DNA of 64,000 nt from Kribbella solani (GCF_014205295.1 NZ_JACHNF010000001.1:7254001-7318000), one strand, 5' to 3'. Shown: positions 1 through 9,207, counted from the stretch's first letter. A program made the numbers and translations. Notes: generated from the sequence alone by a model not told the origin.

Positions 1-2
1 TG

Positions 3-131
3 GCGGCGTACGGGTCGGACTGGCGTACCAACCCGGTCACCCAGATCAAGTGGGGCCTGGACTACATCGATGCCACGTACGGCTCACCGTGCTCCGCGTG
101 GGCGCACTCGGTGGCCAAGAACTGGTACTGA
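3..131 (+). CDS. C-terminal end of a lytic transglycosylase-like secreted protein (partial)
   Basis: The reading frame enters from the left edge and ends at TGA 129-131, giving 42 residues. The tail reads ...QIKWGLDYIDATYGSP...AWAHSVAKNWY, which matches the end of the aggregation-promoting-factor C-terminal-like/transglycosylase domain found in actinobacterial cell-wall hydrolases (pattern WGLxYIxxxYGSPxxAWAH...NWY). Family members cleave or bind peptidoglycan outside the membrane. The N-terminal domains, signal peptide and promoter lie outside the window, so the full architecture is not known. Confidence 0.75.
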   Translation, partial: AAYGSDWRTNPVTQIKWGLDYIDATYGSPCSAWAHSVAKNWY

Positions 132-138
132 CCCAACT

Positions 139-780
139 GTGGAGCTGGCACGGGCGGTGAGTGCCCGCGGCGAGCTGGTGCTGCGCCGGCGTGACGGCGG
201 AGCGCTGGAGCTGCGGGTCAACGGTGTGTTCGTGATGGACGACCAGGAGACGTCCAGCGAGGAGCTGCTGGCGTCTGCCGCGCTGGCCGCCGTACGGCAC
301 CCGGACCGCGTGGTGGTCGGCGGGCTCGGCCTCGGCTACACGGTCCGCGCGTTGCTCGCCGATGCACGGCTCGGTCAGGTGCTGGTCGCGGAGATCGAGC
401 CGGAGCTGGTCGGCTGGATGCGCTCCGGGCTGGTCCCGTCGGTCCTCGACGATTCGCGGGTCGGCGTGGTGGTCGGCGATGTACGGGCGGTTGTCGCGGA
501 TCTGGTCGATGCATCGGTCGACGCGATTCTGCTGGATGTGGACAACGGTCCGGACTTCCTTGTGTACAACGAGAACTCGGCCATCTACACGTCCGGCTTC
601 CTCGCCGTCTGCCGGGCGAAACTGCGCACCGGCGGGGTGCTGACGGTCTGGTCCTCGTCGTCGTCGCCCGCGCTGGAGACGGCCGTCACCTCGGTCTTCG
701 GTGACTGCGAGGTGAAACCGGTGCCGGTCGCGCTGCAGAATCGGGCCGAGACCTACTACGTGTATCAAGGCGGCGCCTAG
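139..780 (+). CDS. Spermidine synthase-like (class I SAM-fold) protein
   Basis: A Rossmann-type methyltransferase/spermidine synthase fold is visible: motif I GGLGLGYT (about residue 60), the acidic end of strand 2 in [18 protein letters not shown], and [12 protein letters not shown] in the active-site strand. Together these match the spermidine synthase-like family (polyamine synthase homologues without a membrane domain). A longer frame begins at ATG 70 but would overlap the upstream gene by 62 bases, so GTG 139 (VELARAV...) is preferred, giving 213 residues. No decarboxylating partner gene is adjacent, so true polyamine synthesis is uncertain; many homologues of this kind have no proven substrate. 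Confidence 0.75.
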   Translation: MELARAVSARGELVLRRRDGGALELRVNGVFVMDDQETSSEELLASAALAAVRHPDRVVVGGLGLGYTVRALLADARLGQVLVAEIEPELVGWMRSGLVPSVLDDSRVGVVVGDVRAVVADLVDASVDAILLDVDNGPDFLVYNENSAIYTSGFLAVCRAKLRTGGVLTVWSSSSSPALETAVTSVFGDCEVKPVPVALQNRAETYYVYQGGA

Positions 781-848
781 CCCCGTGGGTTGTCCACAGG
801 TTGCGGATCGGGGCGTTTCGGTGCGGGCCGGACACGTACTCTGCAGGT

Positions 849-2252
849 ATGGGAGATGACGCGGAGTTCCGGATCGAGCACGACACGATGGGCGAGGTCA
901 AGGTGCCTCGGGACGCGTTGTGGCGGGCGCAGACACAACGTGCGGTGGAGAACTTTCCGATCTCCGGGCGGCCACTGGCACCGGAGCTCGTGCACGCGCT
1001 CGCCCAGATCAAGGCCTCGGCGGCAGTGGTGAACGCGTCCCTCGGCGTGCTCGACGCGGACCGGTCGGCCGCGATCGTGGCGGCGGCGGACCAGGTGGCC
1101 GGCGGCGAGTTCGACGCCGAGTTCCCGATCGACGTCTTCCAAACCGGATCGGGTACGTCGACGAACATGAACGTGAACGAGGTCCTGGCCACGCTCGCCA
1201 CCCGCGAGCTCGGCGCGGACGTGCATCCGAACGACCATGTGAACGCGTCCCAGTCCAGCAACGACACCTTCCCGTCCGCGATCCACGTCGCGGCCACGGC
1301 CGGTGTCGTCGAGGAGCTGCTGCCGGCGCTGGAGCACCTCGCGGATTCCCTTGCCCGGAAGGGATCTGAGTTCGCGGAGGTGGTGAAGTCCGGGCGGACG
1401 CACCTGATGGACGCGACTCCGGTGACGCTCGGCCAGGAGTTCAACGGGTACGCGCAGCAGATCCGCCGTGGCGCCGCGCGGGTGCGGGCGACGCTGCCGC
1501 GGGTCGCCGAGCTGCCGCTGGGCGGGACCGCGGTCGGCACCGGTATCAACACGCCGCCTGGGTTCGCGGGCGCGGTGATCACCGAGCTGAACCGGCGGAC
1601 CGGTCTGGAGCTGTCCGAGGCGGAGGATCACTTCGAGGCGCAGGGCGCGCGGGACGGTCTGGTCGAGCTGTCCGGGCAGCTGAAGACGGTCGCGGTCAGC
1701 CTGACCAAGATCTGCAACGACCTGCGCTGGATGGGTTCCGGGCCGCGCGCCGGGCTCGGCGAGATCGCGCTGCCCGATCTGCAACCGGGATCGAGCATCA
1801 TGCCGGGCAAGGTGAATCCGGTGATCTGCGAGGCGACCCTGATGGTCGCCGCGCAGGTGATCGGCAACGACACCACCATCACCGTGGCCGGTGCCGGCGG
1901 CAACTTCGAGCTGAACGTGATGCTGCCGGTGATCGCGCGGAACCTGCTGGAGTCCATCACCCTGCTGTCGAACAGCTCCCGTCTGCTGGCCGACCGCTGC
2001 GTCGACGGCATCACCGCGAACGTGGAGCACGCCCGCGCGCTGGCCGAGTCGTCACCCTCGATCGTCACGCCGCTGAATCGGTACATCGGGTACGAGAATG
2101 CCGCCGCGGTCGCGAAAAGTGCTTTGAAACAAGGGAAAACGATCCGTGAAGTAGTGATCGAGAACGGTCACGTGGCGAAGGGAGACCTGACCGAGGAACA
2201 ACTGGATGCCGCCCTCGACGTACTGTCCATGACCCGCCCGGCCACCTCGTGA
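849..2252 (+). CDS. fumC: Fumarate hydratase, class II
   Basis: Catalyses reversible hydration of fumarate to malate in the TCA cycle; soluble, cofactor-free homotetramer. The fumarase/aspartase signature [11 protein letters not shown] is present near residues 314-324, with [11 protein letters not shown] near 135 and the substrate-binding [11 protein letters not shown] near 180. Length from ATG 849 is 467 residues, normal for FumC; the frame is open back to 801 but the family N-terminus ([13 protein letters not shown]) fits ATG 849. The stop overlaps the GTG of the DUF402 gene by four bases (GTGA), suggesting translational coupling. A second, unrelated class I fumarase is encoded 1 kb downstream on the other strand. 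Aspartase is the main alternative, but the dTMGEv(k/r)VP and GSSIMPGK context favours fumarase. Confidence 0.95.
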   Translation: MGDDAEFRIEHDTMGEVKVPRDALWRAQTQRAVENFPISGRPLAPELVHALAQIKASAAVVNASLGVLDADRSAAIVAAADQVAGGEFDAEFPIDVFQTGSGTSTNMNVNEVLATLATRELGADVHPNDHVNASQSSNDTFPSAIHVAATAGVVEELLPALEHLADSLARKGSEFAEVVKSGRTHLMDATPVTLGQEFNGYAQQIRRGAARVRATLPRVAELPLGGTAVGTGINTPPGFAGAVITELNRRTGLELSEAEDHFEAQGARDGLVELSGQLKTVAVSLTKICNDLRWMGSGPRAGLGEIALPDLQPGSSIMPGKVNPVICEATLMVAAQVIGNDTTITVAGAGGNFELNVMLPVIARNLLESITLLSNSSRLLADRCVDGITANVEHARALAESSPSIVTPLNRYIGYENAAAVAKSALKQGKTIREVVIENGHVAKGDLTEEQLDAALDVLSMTRPATS

Positions 2253-2917
2253 CGGCGCGCTACTGGGAGCCGGGCACCACGATCGAATGGGTGTACGAGG
2301 GCTCCGGGCCGCACGCCCACCTGCCGAACGTACGCCCGATGACCGTGGTGCGGGACGACGCGGATGGACTGGTCGCCTGGCTCGCGCCTGGTACGCCGTT
2401 GCTGAAACCGGTGCTCACCGACGGGCGCGAGACGCGGCATGCCGGTCCGGTCGCGATGTTCACCGCGGACCGGGTGCTGAAACTCGACGTCTGGCGCGGG
2501 ACCGGGATTCTCAAGGTGTCGCCGCCGGGCAAACCGTGGTCGGTCTGGCACTTCTGGGACGCCGACGGGACGTTCCGCGGCTGGTACGTGAACCTAGAGC
2601 ACGAGCATGTGCGTGACTGGGCCGCACGTCGTACCAGCACGGTCGACCATGTGCTGGACCTGTGGATCAACCCTGACCGCAGTATCGAATGGAAGGACGA
2701 GGACGAACTCGAAGGCGCTGTCACGGCGGGCCGCTACACACCCGCGGAAGCAGCCGACATCACCAACGACGCCCACCTCGCCATCCGCGACATCGAGGCC
2801 TGGGCCCCACCCTTCTCCGACAACTGGCAAACCTGGACACCCCCACTCACCTGGAAGGTCCCCACCGCACCCACCACCCACAACCCCAGCCTAATAGCGG
2901 AGGAGCTACACACCTGA
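2249..2917 (+). CDS. DUF402 domain protein
   Basis: 222 residues from GTG 2249, whose first bases overlap the fumC stop. The sequence carries the DUF402 pattern: [13 protein letters not shown] (about residues 108-121), then [24 protein letters not shown]402 has a beta-barrel fold shared with nucleoside-diphosphate phosphatases of the FomD/Ntdp type, which need divalent metals bound by the D/E cluster; those acidic residues are present here. Function in this organism is unknown. The four-base overlap says it is cotranslated with fumC. Confidence 0.8.
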   Translation: MTARYWEPGTTIEWVYEGSGPHAHLPNVRPMTVVRDDADGLVAWLAPGTPLLKPVLTDGRETRHAGPVAMFTADRVLKLDVWRGTGILKVSPPGKPWSVWHFWDADGTFRGWYVNLEHEHVRDWAARRTSTVDHVLDLWINPDRSIEWKDEDELEGAVTAGRYTPAEAADITNDAHLAIRDIEAWAPPFSDNWQTWTPPLTWKVPTAPTTHNPSLIAEELHT

Positions 2918-3040
2918 TGCCCCAACCGCAGTCTGGCGAACGAAACCGGTCGGTTGCGGATACGGCGGTGGAGATTCTGGGGTTGACCGGGTGGCCGGGT
3001 GGTTGAGGGTGCTGGGTGGCAACAGGTGCGTTACGAGGGG

Positions 3041-3068
3041 TTGCAACCGTCGCGTACGGCCTTAGCTT
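3041..3068 (+). promoter_or_regulatory. Putative promoter of the small gene at 3075
   Basis: TTGCAA (3041-3046) and TAGCTT (3063-3068) are separated by 16 bases and sit just upstream of the ATG at 3075, consistent with a sigma-70-like promoter giving a very short leader. A 10-bp palindrome GGTTGCAACC (3039-3048) covers the -35 box and could be an operator. Both are inferences from sequence only. The rest of the 157-base gap (2918-3074) shows nothing else I can name. Confidence 0.35.
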
Positions 3069-3074
3069 GGAGAT

Positions 3075-3233
3075 ATGTACACCATCGAGTTGCAGACCGA
3101 GGAGCTTCAGCTGCTGCGCTCGGCCCTCGGCAGTTATCTCCAGGCGTTCGGGCACAACGAAGCCGATCTCGTCAAAGCCACCAGAGCCCTACTGGCCAAA
3201 CTCCCCGAGGAGCTCGAAACCAAGGCCGGCTGA
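3075..3233 (+). CDS. Small conserved-looking protein, unknown function
   Basis: 52-residue ORF: starts MYTIELQTEELQLLRSALGS, followed by a short basic/hydrophobic helix and LPEELETKAG. It has an ATG with GGAG a few bases upstream (3069-3072), a plausible promoter, and ends 6 bases before the stop of the convergent class I fumarase. The amphipathic helical composition resembles many short actinobacterial proteins of unknown role. I do not recognise a named domain. Confidence 0.55.
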   Translation: MYTIELQTEELQLLRSALGSYLQAFGHNEADLVKATRALLAKLPEELETKAG

Positions 3234-3239
3234 AGGGAG

Positions 3240-4901
3240 TCAGCTGCGGGGGCGGACGGTGAGGGGGACCGGTTTGGCGGTGGAGGTGAAGAAGTCGTTG
3301 CCCTTGTCGTCGACCACGATGAAGGCGGGGAAGTCCTCGACCTGGATCTTCCAGATCGCCTCCATCCCGAGCTCCGCGTACTCGATCACGTCGACCGACT
3401 TGATGCAGTCCTGCGCCAGCCGCGCCGCCGGTCCGCCGATCGAGCCGAGGTAGAAGCCGCCGTGCTCCTTGCACGCCGCCGTCACTTTCGCCGACCGGTT
3501 GCCCTTGGCAAGCATCACGAACGACCCGCCGGCTGCCTGGAACTGGTCCACGTACGCGTCCATCCGCCCCGCCGTCGTCGGCCCGAACGAACCGGACGCG
3601 TACCCTTCGGGCGTCTTCGCCGGACCCGCGTAGTACACTGCGTGATCGCGCAGGTAGGCAGGCATCGGCTCGCCCGCGTCCAGCCGCTCCTTGATCTTCG
3701 CGTGCGCGATGTCCCGCGCCACCACGAGCGGACCGGACAGTGACAGCCGCGTCTTCACCGGCAGCTTGGACAGCTCCGCGCGAATCTCGCTCATCGGCCG
3801 GTTCAGGTCGACCCGGACCACCTCGGAGTCGTCCAGGTGCTCGTCGGTGGTGTCCGGCAGGAACCGGGCCGGCTCACGTTCGAGCTGCTCCAGGAACACA
3901 CCCTCCGGCGTGATCTTCGCCAGCGCCTGCCGGTCCGCCGAGCAGGACACCGCGATCGCGACCGGGCAGGACGCGCCGTGCCGCGGCAGCCGGATCACCC
4001 GCACGTCGTGGCAGAAGTACTTCCCGCCGAACTGCGCGCCGATCCCGAACTGCTGCGTCAGCTTGAAGACCTCCTCCTCCAGCTCCACGTCCCGGAACCC
4101 GTGCCCGACCGGCGATCCCGTCGTCGGCAGCGTGTCCAGGTAGTGCGCCGACGCGTACTTCGCGGTCTTCAGCGCGTACTCGGCCGAGGTGCCACCGACC
4201 ACGATCGCGAGATGGTACGGAGGGCAGGCCGCCGTACCGAGTGAACGGATCTTCTCGTCCAGGAACTCCATCATCCGGTTCGGGTTCAGAACCGCCTTGG
4301 TCTCCTGGTACAGGAACGACTTGTTCGCGGAACCGCCACCCTTGGCCATGAACAGGAACTTGTACGCCGGGTCGCCGGTACCGGGGGTGGAGTACAGCTC
4401 GATCTGGGCCGGCAGGTTCGAACCGGTGTTCTTCTCGTCCCACATGGTCAGTGGCGCCATCTGGCTGTAGCGCAGGTTCAGTTTCGTGTACGCGTCGTAC
4501 ACGCCGCGGCTGATCCACTCCTCGTCGGCGGCGCCGGTGAGTACGCCCTCGGACTTCTTGCCCATCACGATCGCGGTGCCGGTGTCCTGGCACATCGGGA
4601 GGACGCCGCCGGCCGAGATGTTCGCGTTCTTCAGCAGGTCGAGCGCGACGAACCGGTCGTTGCCGGACGCCTCCGGGTCGTCGATGATCCGGCGCAGCTG
4701 CTCCAGGTGCGCGGTCCGCAGGTAGTGCGAGATGTCGTGCATTGCCTCCGCGGTCAGCGCCTGCAGTACCTCGGGCTGCACCTGCAGGAAGGTCCGGTCG
4801 CCCACGGTGAACGTGCTGACACCCTCGGTGGTCAGCAGCCGGTACTCCGTCTCGTCGGCACCCAGCGGCAACAAGTCGGAGTAGTTGAAGTCGGCAGACA
4901 C
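3240..4901 (-). CDS. fum: Fumarate hydratase, class I (4Fe-4S, FumA/B type)
   Basis: Oxygen-sensitive iron-sulphur fumarase that interconverts fumarate and malate. The full-length (alpha plus beta domain) form is present, 553 residues. The three expected cluster ligands are visible: Cys104 in [10 protein letters not shown], Cys226 in TAACPPYHL and Cys320 in the segment [18 protein letters not shown]. The beta domain carries [17 protein letters not shown] and [16 protein letters not shown] 4901 is chosen because GGAGG lies 8 bases upstream; the frame is open to 4934. It faces fumC (class II), so the organism has two non-homologous fumarases about 1 kb apart. This gene is separated by only 6 bases from the convergent small ORF. 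Confidence 0.93.
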   Translation of the reverse strand: MSADFNYSDLLPLGADETEYRLLTTEGVSTFTVGDRTFLQVQPEVLQALTAEAMHDISHYLRTAHLEQLRRIIDDPEASGNDRFVALDLLKNANISAGGVLPMCQDTGTAIVMGKKSEGVLTGAADEEWISRGVYDAYTKLNLRYSQMAPLTMWDEKNTGSNLPAQIELYSTPGTGDPAYKFLFMAKGGGSANKSFLYQETKAVLNPNRMMEFLDEKIRSLGTAACPPYHLAIVVGGTSAEYALKTAKYASAHYLDTLPTTGSPVGHGFRDVELEEEVFKLTQQFGIGAQFGGKYFCHDVRVIRLPRHGASCPVAIAVSCSADRQALAKITPEGVFLEQLEREPARFLPDTTDEHLDDSEVVRVDLNRPMSEIRAELSKLPVKTRLSLSGPLVVARDIAHAKIKERLDAGEPMPAYLRDHAVYYAGPAKTPEGYASGSFGPTTAGRMDAYVDQFQAAGGSFVMLAKGNRSAKVTAACKEHGGFYLGSIGGPAARLAQDCIKSVDVIEYAELGMEAIWKIQVEDFPAFIVVDDKGNDFFTSTAKPVPLTVRPRS

Positions 4902-5026
4902 CGGGCATACCTCCAGATGAAGTGGACTGACCAAAGCCTAATCTCCCGCCCTCAGGGGCCGGCTCAGGGGTGAATGGGGGAGGAAACGGGTCTGCGAGTG
5001 GGGGTGGGCGCGCGTATGGTTTTGCC

Positions 5027-5740
5027 GTGGCTCAGGATGACGTACCCCGGGATGGCGTTCCCCAGCAGCAGCGACCGCAGGACGTGTCGCCGGTGCCGAG
5101 TGGCGACGAGTTGGCGCTGCGGCGGCGGGTGTCCGACATGGAGCGGGAGGAGGTCGCCGACGTGCTCCGCGAGGCCGCGGGCGAGGGCCGGCTCTCGTAC
5201 GGTGAGCTGGAGGAGCGGCTCGAGTCGCTGTACGGCTCCAAGACGTACGGCGAGCTGGTCGAGCTGACCGCCGACCTCCCGGCCGGTCCGAGCGCGCCCG
5301 GTCATGGCGTACCGGCCGTGGACCCGCAGCACAGCGGCGGCGCGATGGTCGAGTCCGGCCCGGTGATCAACGTGTTCCTGTCCGACACGAAGCGGCTGGG
5401 CAACTGGCTGGTGCCGCAGCGCCAGGAAGTCCACGCGGTCCTCGGCGACGTCACCCTCGATTACACCGAGGCGAGCATCCCGTACGACGAGATCGTGGTG
5501 GACGTGAAGTCGATCCTCGCCGACGTGAAGATCCGCGTACCCCAGAACGCGATCGTCGTCCTGGACAGCAACCCCATCCTGGGCTCGGTCACCGAACAGG
5601 AATCCGGCCTGGCTGCCGTCCCCGACCCCAACGCCCAGCCGACCACCCCCAAACGCTTCCACATCCGCGGCACCGCCATCCTCGGCGAAATCAAAATCAA
5701 ACGAGGCCCCCGCCTCTCCAAACGCCTCGGCCTAACCTGA
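5027..5740 (+). CDS. DUF1707 domain protein with LiaF-like C-terminus
   Basis: 237 residues from GTG 5027. An N-terminal DUF1707 module (about residues 28-75: ...VADVLREAAGEGRLSYGELE..LESLYGSKTYGELVELTADLP) is followed by a Pro/Ala/Ser linker and a C-terminal beta-helical region (LGDVTLDYTEASIPY, VDVKSILADVKIRVP, ...RGTAILGEIKIKRGP) like the C-terminal domain of LiaF cell-wall stress proteins. No membrane span is obvious. DUF1707 proteins are abundant in actinobacteria, with unknown biochemical role; a link to envelope stress is only by analogy with LiaF. The frame opens at 4970, but the extra residues are low-complexity Gly/Ser and the GTG at 5027 fits a short-leader start. Confidence 0.8.
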   Translation: MAQDDVPRDGVPQQQRPQDVSPVPSGDELALRRRVSDMEREEVADVLREAAGEGRLSYGELEERLESLYGSKTYGELVELTADLPAGPSAPGHGVPAVDPQHSGGAMVESGPVINVFLSDTKRLGNWLVPQRQEVHAVLGDVTLDYTEASIPYDEIVVDVKSILADVKIRVPQNAIVVLDSNPILGSVTEQESGLAAVPDPNAQPTTPKRFHIRGTAILGEIKIKRGPRLSKRLGLT

Positions 5741-5757
5741 CCCAGCCGCCTAGCGCC

Positions 5758-5916
5758 CTATTCGTCCAGGGCTGCAGGTGCTTCGCGGTGGGTTGCCTCC
5801 AGCCAGGTGTGGAGGGCAGGGAGGTTGCGGATGTTTTCGCGGGGGAGGTGGAGGCGCTTCCGGGTAGTGGTCCTTGGGGTGATCGGGACGGAGCGTTCCC
5901 AGGGCGGGTCGGGCAT
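5758..5916 (-). pseudogene. C-terminal remnant of a duplicated PH-like membrane protein gene
   Basis: A 52-codon open frame whose ATG overlaps the TGA of the upstream gene (ATGA at 5915-5918 on the minus strand). Its residues PITP....RKRLHLPRENIRNL.ALHTWLEATHRE align with the C-terminus of the full-length neighbour (PIHP....AKRLVLTQNHVSDLESFRTWLTAL) and with the related protein at 9967-10437 (PLTITPDNVDDLDALTPWLRSVL). The transmembrane half is missing, so I read it as what is left of a tandem copy, though a coupled small protein cannot be excluded. Confidence 0.5.
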
Positions 5917-6416
5917 CAGGTGGTGGGGGCCTCGGTGGAAGGTGTCTGGCGGTGGTCGGTCAGGAGGGCGGTGAGCCAGGTGCGGAAGGATTCCAGGTCG
6001 CTGACGTGGTTCTGGGTGAGTACGAGGCGCTTGGCCCAGACGTCCTTCGGGTGAATGGGTAGCTGGCGCGTCATTCTCGGGCCGTGCGGCAGGTCGATCG
6101 AACTGATGTCGTCCCAGGCCATGAAGCGCCGGCGTCCGTAGTGGATGCCGCGATGATCGACAACCACGACCGGCCGCTGGGTGATCAGCTGCCAGATGAC
6201 CCCAGCGCCGACTACCACGTACACCGCGAACAGTACGTAGCTGGTCACGCGCCAATCGCTGTAGAACAGGCGCGGGAGTGCACCGAGTCCGATCAATGCG
6301 AACGGCAGCATCGACGGAAACAGGTACGCCCATCGACGCAGCGGAAACTCCACCCGCTGATTCCGGTGCCACTCCACCATCCACGCTTCAGGCAGCCGCT
6401 CACCCATAACCCGCAC
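5916..6416 (-). CDS. Small membrane protein with PH-like domain
   Basis: 166 residues. Two hydrophobic spans near residues 29-47 and 55-72 (LFPSMLPFALIGLG; YVLFAVYVVVGAGVIW) are followed by a beta-rich cytosolic domain beginning WQLITQRPVVVVDHRGIHYGRR..MAWDDISSIDLP and ending in a C-terminal helix (DLESFRTWLTALL). This is the layout of bacterial PH (bPH) membrane proteins. It is a paralogue of the protein at 9967-10437, which shares WQLIT.RPV..VD..GI..GR...W..IS.ID.P. Start is GTG 6416 or ATG 6407. Function unknown; such proteins are often thought to sense or scaffold at the membrane. Confidence 0.65.
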   Translation of the reverse strand: MRVMGERLPEAWMVEWHRNQRVEFPLRRWAYLFPSMLPFALIGLGALPRLFYSDWRVTSYVLFAVYVVVGAGVIWQLITQRPVVVVDHRGIHYGRRRFMAWDDISSIDLPHGPRMTRQLPIHPKDVWAKRLVLTQNHVSDLESFRTWLTALLTDHRQTPSTEAPTT

Positions 6417-6460
6417 GCCGTCCCCCAGCCTCGACCTCCCCCCGGAGCAGGCTCACTGTA

Positions 6461-6949
6461 ATGCACAACACTTGTCCCATGAAGCGCTCCAGGACAGGGC
6501 CCAAACGACGGGGTGGCGGACGGCTCCTGGCCCTGGTGCAGTTCTTCGCGTTCCTGACGGCGGCCTTCGGCGGCTTGGGGCTGTACTCGTCGCACCTGTC
6601 ACGTCCGCTCGATCAACCTACCGCGACGGCTAACGGAACGGTGGTCAGTACCCACGAGTCCACGTGGTTCCCCAAACGCGCCGGCTCGGCCAGTGTCCGG
6701 TACGCCGTGGGTGGGGCGGACTACCTGATCAAAACGCGCCGGGACCCGGGGGAGCACTTTCTGCGCATCGGCGACGTCGTCCCGGTCGAGTACGCCGTTG
6801 CCGCGCCGGCCGCTGCTCGTGGGGTCTGGGCAGCGGATGCGGCGCGGTCGGACGCCACGGTGTGCTTCTGGATTGCCGGGGTTTGTGCCGGGTTGGGGCT
6901 GGTCAGTTTCGGTGGGTGGTGGCGGTCCAGCGGCCGGCGTGGTGGGTGA
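6461..6949 (+). CDS. DUF3592-type membrane protein
   Basis: 162 residues with a positively charged N-terminus, a first membrane span (about residues 22-42, LLALVQFFAFLTAAFGGLGLY), an extracytoplasmic beta domain (NGTVVSTHESTWFP..AGSASVRYAVGGADY, RIGDVVPVEYAVAAP) and a second span near 133-152. This arrangement (TM, TVV/VRY/GD.V.V.Y motifs, TM) is that of DUF3592 proteins. Its 3' end overlaps the convergent ABC ATPase gene by 47 bases. Start could also be ATG 6479. Function unknown. Confidence 0.65.
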   Translation: MHNTCPMKRSRTGPKRRGGGRLLALVQFFAFLTAAFGGLGLYSSHLSRPLDQPTATANGTVVSTHESTWFPKRAGSASVRYAVGGADYLIKTRRDPGEHFLRIGDVVPVEYAVAAPAAARGVWAADAARSDATVCFWIAGVCAGLGLVSFGGWWRSSGRRGG

Positions 6950-7679
6950 TTTGGATGGGGTGGGCGAAGGTTTGGGTGATCAGGGGAGTGGTGAGGACCT
7001 CGTCGGCCGGGCCGGTGGCGAGGAGGCGGCCTTCGCGGAGGAGGGCGGCGTGGGTGGTGCAGGTGGGGAGTTCCTCGAGGTGATGGGTGACCAGGAGCCA
7101 GGTCAGGTGTGGGTGGGAGGCGTGGATCTGGTCGAGGGTTTCGAGGAGTTGTTCGCGGGCGGCGACGTCGAGACCCGTTGAGGGTTCGTCCAGGAGCAGG
7201 AGTTTCGGGTCGGAGATGAGCGCGCGGGCGATCAGAGCGCGGCCACGTTCGCCCTGGGAAATGGTGGTCCAGGGCGACTTGGCGTGCGCGCCGACGCCGA
7301 GCAGGTCGATCAGCTCGTAGGCACGAGCGGTCTGTTCGGCGGTCGGCTCCCAGCGCGGCATTCGTTCGATGGTTCCGGTCAGGCCGGTCAGCACGACGTC
7401 GTGGATGGTGAGCGGCGAGCGCAGCGGGTGGCGCGGGTTCACGTGGCCGATGGATTCACGCAGCGTGCGGATGTCGACCGTACCCAACCGTTTGCCCAGG
7501 ATCTCGACCGTGCCGCGGGTTGGGTGCGTGACCGCGCCGCACAGGCCGAGCATGGTGCTCTTCCCGGCGCCGTTCGGGCCGAGCAGCGCCCAGCGTTCAC
7601 CCTCGGCCGCGGTCAGCGACACCCCGGTGAGCAGCGGTTTGCCGTCCCGGACGAAATCGACGTCCTTCAGTTCGAGCAC
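6903..7679 (-). CDS. ABC transporter ATP-binding protein (stand-alone)
   Basis: 258 residues with Walker [10 protein letters not shown] (about 34-42), an altered signature [15 protein letters not shown] in place of LSGGQ, Walker [13 protein letters not shown] and switch His in [10 protein letters not shown]. The 'SQGE' signature and the C-terminal [19 protein letters not shown] pattern resemble ModF/YlmA-like soluble ABC ATPases. No permease gene is adjacent, so the transport partner, if any, is elsewhere. GTG 7679 lies inside leuA: the last 13 bases of leuA overlap this gene in another frame, indicating coupled translation. The 3' end overlaps the convergent DUF3592 gene. Confidence 0.85.
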   Translation of the reverse strand: MLELKDVDFVRDGKPLLTGVSLTAAEGERWALLGPNGAGKSTMLGLCGAVTHPTRGTVEILGKRLGTVDIRTLRESIGHVNPRHPLRSPLTIHDVVLTGLTGTIERMPRWEPTAEQTARAYELIDLLGVGAHAKSPWTTISQGERGRALIARALISDPKLLLLDEPSTGLDVAAREQLLETLDQIHASHPHLTWLLVTHHLEELPTCTTHAALLREGRLLATGPADEVLTTPLITQTFAHPIQITHHAGRWTATTHRN

Positions 7680-9013
7680 CCGTAAACCTCCTCGTACAAC
7701 GCCTTCAGCTCGGCCGCGCTCGCTTCCCGCCCGGTCCGGTCCGTGTACTCCTGGACGTGCCGCGCGAACACCGCTTCCTGTTCAGCCGGCAACCGTACGC
7801 CGTACACGGATTCCAGTACGTGCGCGATCCCACCTTTACCCGACTGGCTGTTCACGCGGACCACCGCCTCGTACCCGCGGCCGACGTCGGCCGGATCGAT
7901 CGGCAGGTACGGCACCTCCCAGAACCCCGGTCCCTGGACGGCGAAACCCTTCCGGATCGCGTCCTGATGCGTACCCGAGAACGCGGTGTACACGAGTTCG
8001 CCGACGTACGGATGCCGCGGATGAATCGGCATCCGGGTGCAGTACTCGACCACGTCCTTGATCCGGTCGATGTCCGAGAAGTCGATCATCGGGTCCACGC
8101 CCTGGGCATGGAGGTTCAGCGCGAGGGTGGCGATGTCGACGTTGCCGGTGCGTTCGCCGTTGCCGAAGACGCAGCCCTCGACGCGTTGCGCGCCGGCCAG
8201 GACGGCGAGTTCGGCGCAGGCGACCCCGGTGCCGCGGTCGTTGTGCGGGTGTACGGACAGGATGACGCCGTCGCGCCGGGGCAAGTTCTGATGCATGTAC
8301 TCGATCTGGTCGGCGTACACGTTCGGAGTCGCGACCTCGACCGTGGCCGGCAGGTTCAGGATCACCGGTCGTTCCGCGGTCGCGTCCCACTGTTTGGTCA
8401 GGTGGTCGGCGAGTTCGAGGATGAAGTCCGGCTCGGTCAGGTTGTACACCTCGGGCGAGAACTGGAAGCGCACGTTGTCCCCGGCCAGCCGCTGGATGTG
8501 CTCCGATCCGGCGTAGATCATCGCGGCCAGTTCGTCCCGGGTACGGCGCAGCACGACATCGCGCCACACCGGCGCGGTCGCCGTGTACATGTGGATGACC
8601 ACGTCGCCGCGGATGCCCGCGACCGATTCGACCGTGCGCTCGATCAGGTCCTTGCGGGCCGGGGTGAAGACGACGATGGTGACGTCCGGCGGGACCAGGT
8701 CCGAGCCGGCCAGCAGCCGGACGAAGTCGAAGTCGGTCGTGGACGCGGACGGGTAGCCGACCTCGATCTCCTTGTAGCCGATGGCAACCATCAGCTCGAA
8801 GAACTTCCGCTTCCGCTCGGGGTCCATCGGGTCGGCCAGCGCCTGGTTGCCGTCCCGGAGGTCGACCGGCACCCACAGCGGCGCGGTGGTGATCCGGTTG
8901 TCCGGCCAGGTGCGGGCGACCGGCGCGCCTTGGATCGGGCGCGGCACCGGGACCTTGGCGAAGACGTCGCGGTAGCGGTGGCTGGGCATGGGGGAGGGTT
9001 GCTGACGGTTCAC
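7667..9013 (-). CDS. leuA: 2-isopropylmalate synthase lacking the C-terminal regulatory domain
   Basis: First committed step of leucine synthesis: acetyl-CoA plus 2-oxoisovalerate gives 2-isopropylmalate. The actinobacterial N-terminus [12 protein letters not shown] identifies the start as GTG 9013, with GGAAGG 11 bases upstream; 448 residues. Catalytic elements: DLRDGNQAL (51-59), metal-binding HPHNDRGTG (255-263), [14 protein letters not shown] (280-293) and [25 protein letters not shown]. The usual leucine-binding dimer domain of about 120-130 residues is absent: the protein ends ...[16 protein letters not shown], and the DNA beyond is already the ABC ATPase gene. Feedback control by leucine is therefore predicted to be lost, while a transcription attenuator lies upstream. 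Confidence 0.93.
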   Translation of the reverse strand: MNRQQPSPMPSHRYRDVFAKVPVPRPIQGAPVARTWPDNRITTAPLWVPVDLRDGNQALADPMDPERKRKFFELMVAIGYKEIEVGYPSASTTDFDFVRLLAGSDLVPPDVTIVVFTPARKDLIERTVESVAGIRGDVVIHMYTATAPVWRDVVLRRTRDELAAMIYAGSEHIQRLAGDNVRFQFSPEVYNLTEPDFILELADHLTKQWDATAERPVILNLPATVEVATPNVYADQIEYMHQNLPRRDGVILSVHPHNDRGTGVACAELAVLAGAQRVEGCVFGNGERTGNVDIATLALNLHAQGVDPMIDFSDIDRIKDVVEYCTRMPIHPRHPYVGELVYTAFSGTHQDAIRKGFAVQGPGFWEVPYLPIDPADVGRGYEAVVRVNSQSGKGGIAHVLESVYGVRLPAEQEAVFARHVQEYTDRTGREASAAELKALYEEVYGCSN

Positions 9014-9046
9014 GATCGTGGGTCCTTCCGGGGTCCGAAGCGGGTG

Positions 9047-9086
9047 GACCGGCGGATGACGGCACTCCACGGGGGGAGCGCCGGTC
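9047..9086 (-). promoter_or_regulatory. leuA attenuator hairpin
   Basis: On the transcribed (minus) strand GACCGGCG (9086-9079) pairs perfectly with CGCCGGTC (9054-9047), an 8-bp stem with a 24-base loop just ahead of the leuA ribosome-binding site. An alternative pairing is available: GGGAGC at the end of the leader ORF with GCTCCC within this loop (about 9080-9071 side), which would disrupt the first stem. Mutually exclusive hairpins after a Leu-rich leader are the hallmark of ribosome-mediated attenuation. Confidence 0.6.
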
Positions 9087-9089
9087 GAA

Positions 9090-9146
9090 TCAGCTCCCGC
9101 CGTGGCGGCCAAGAAGGAGGAGGCCCGCGAGCCGGAGGGTCGACAT
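9090..9146 (-). CDS. leuL: Leucine leader peptide of the leuA attenuator
   Basis: An 18-residue [21 protein letters not shown], with six Leu codons, four consecutive (CTC CTC CTT CTT). It lies 77 bases upstream of leuA on the same strand. Leader peptides of this composition precede leuA in Streptomyces and relatives: ribosome stalling at the Leu run under leucine shortage changes RNA folding and lets transcription into leuA proceed. The stop codon sits right before the attenuator stem, as expected. Confidence 0.7.
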   Translation of the reverse strand: MSTLRLAGLLLLGRHGGS

Positions 9147-9207
9147 GCCGAGTACCGTATCAACTCCTCAGACAAGCTGACAACCTGAGAACCAATACAC
9201 TTGCCCA

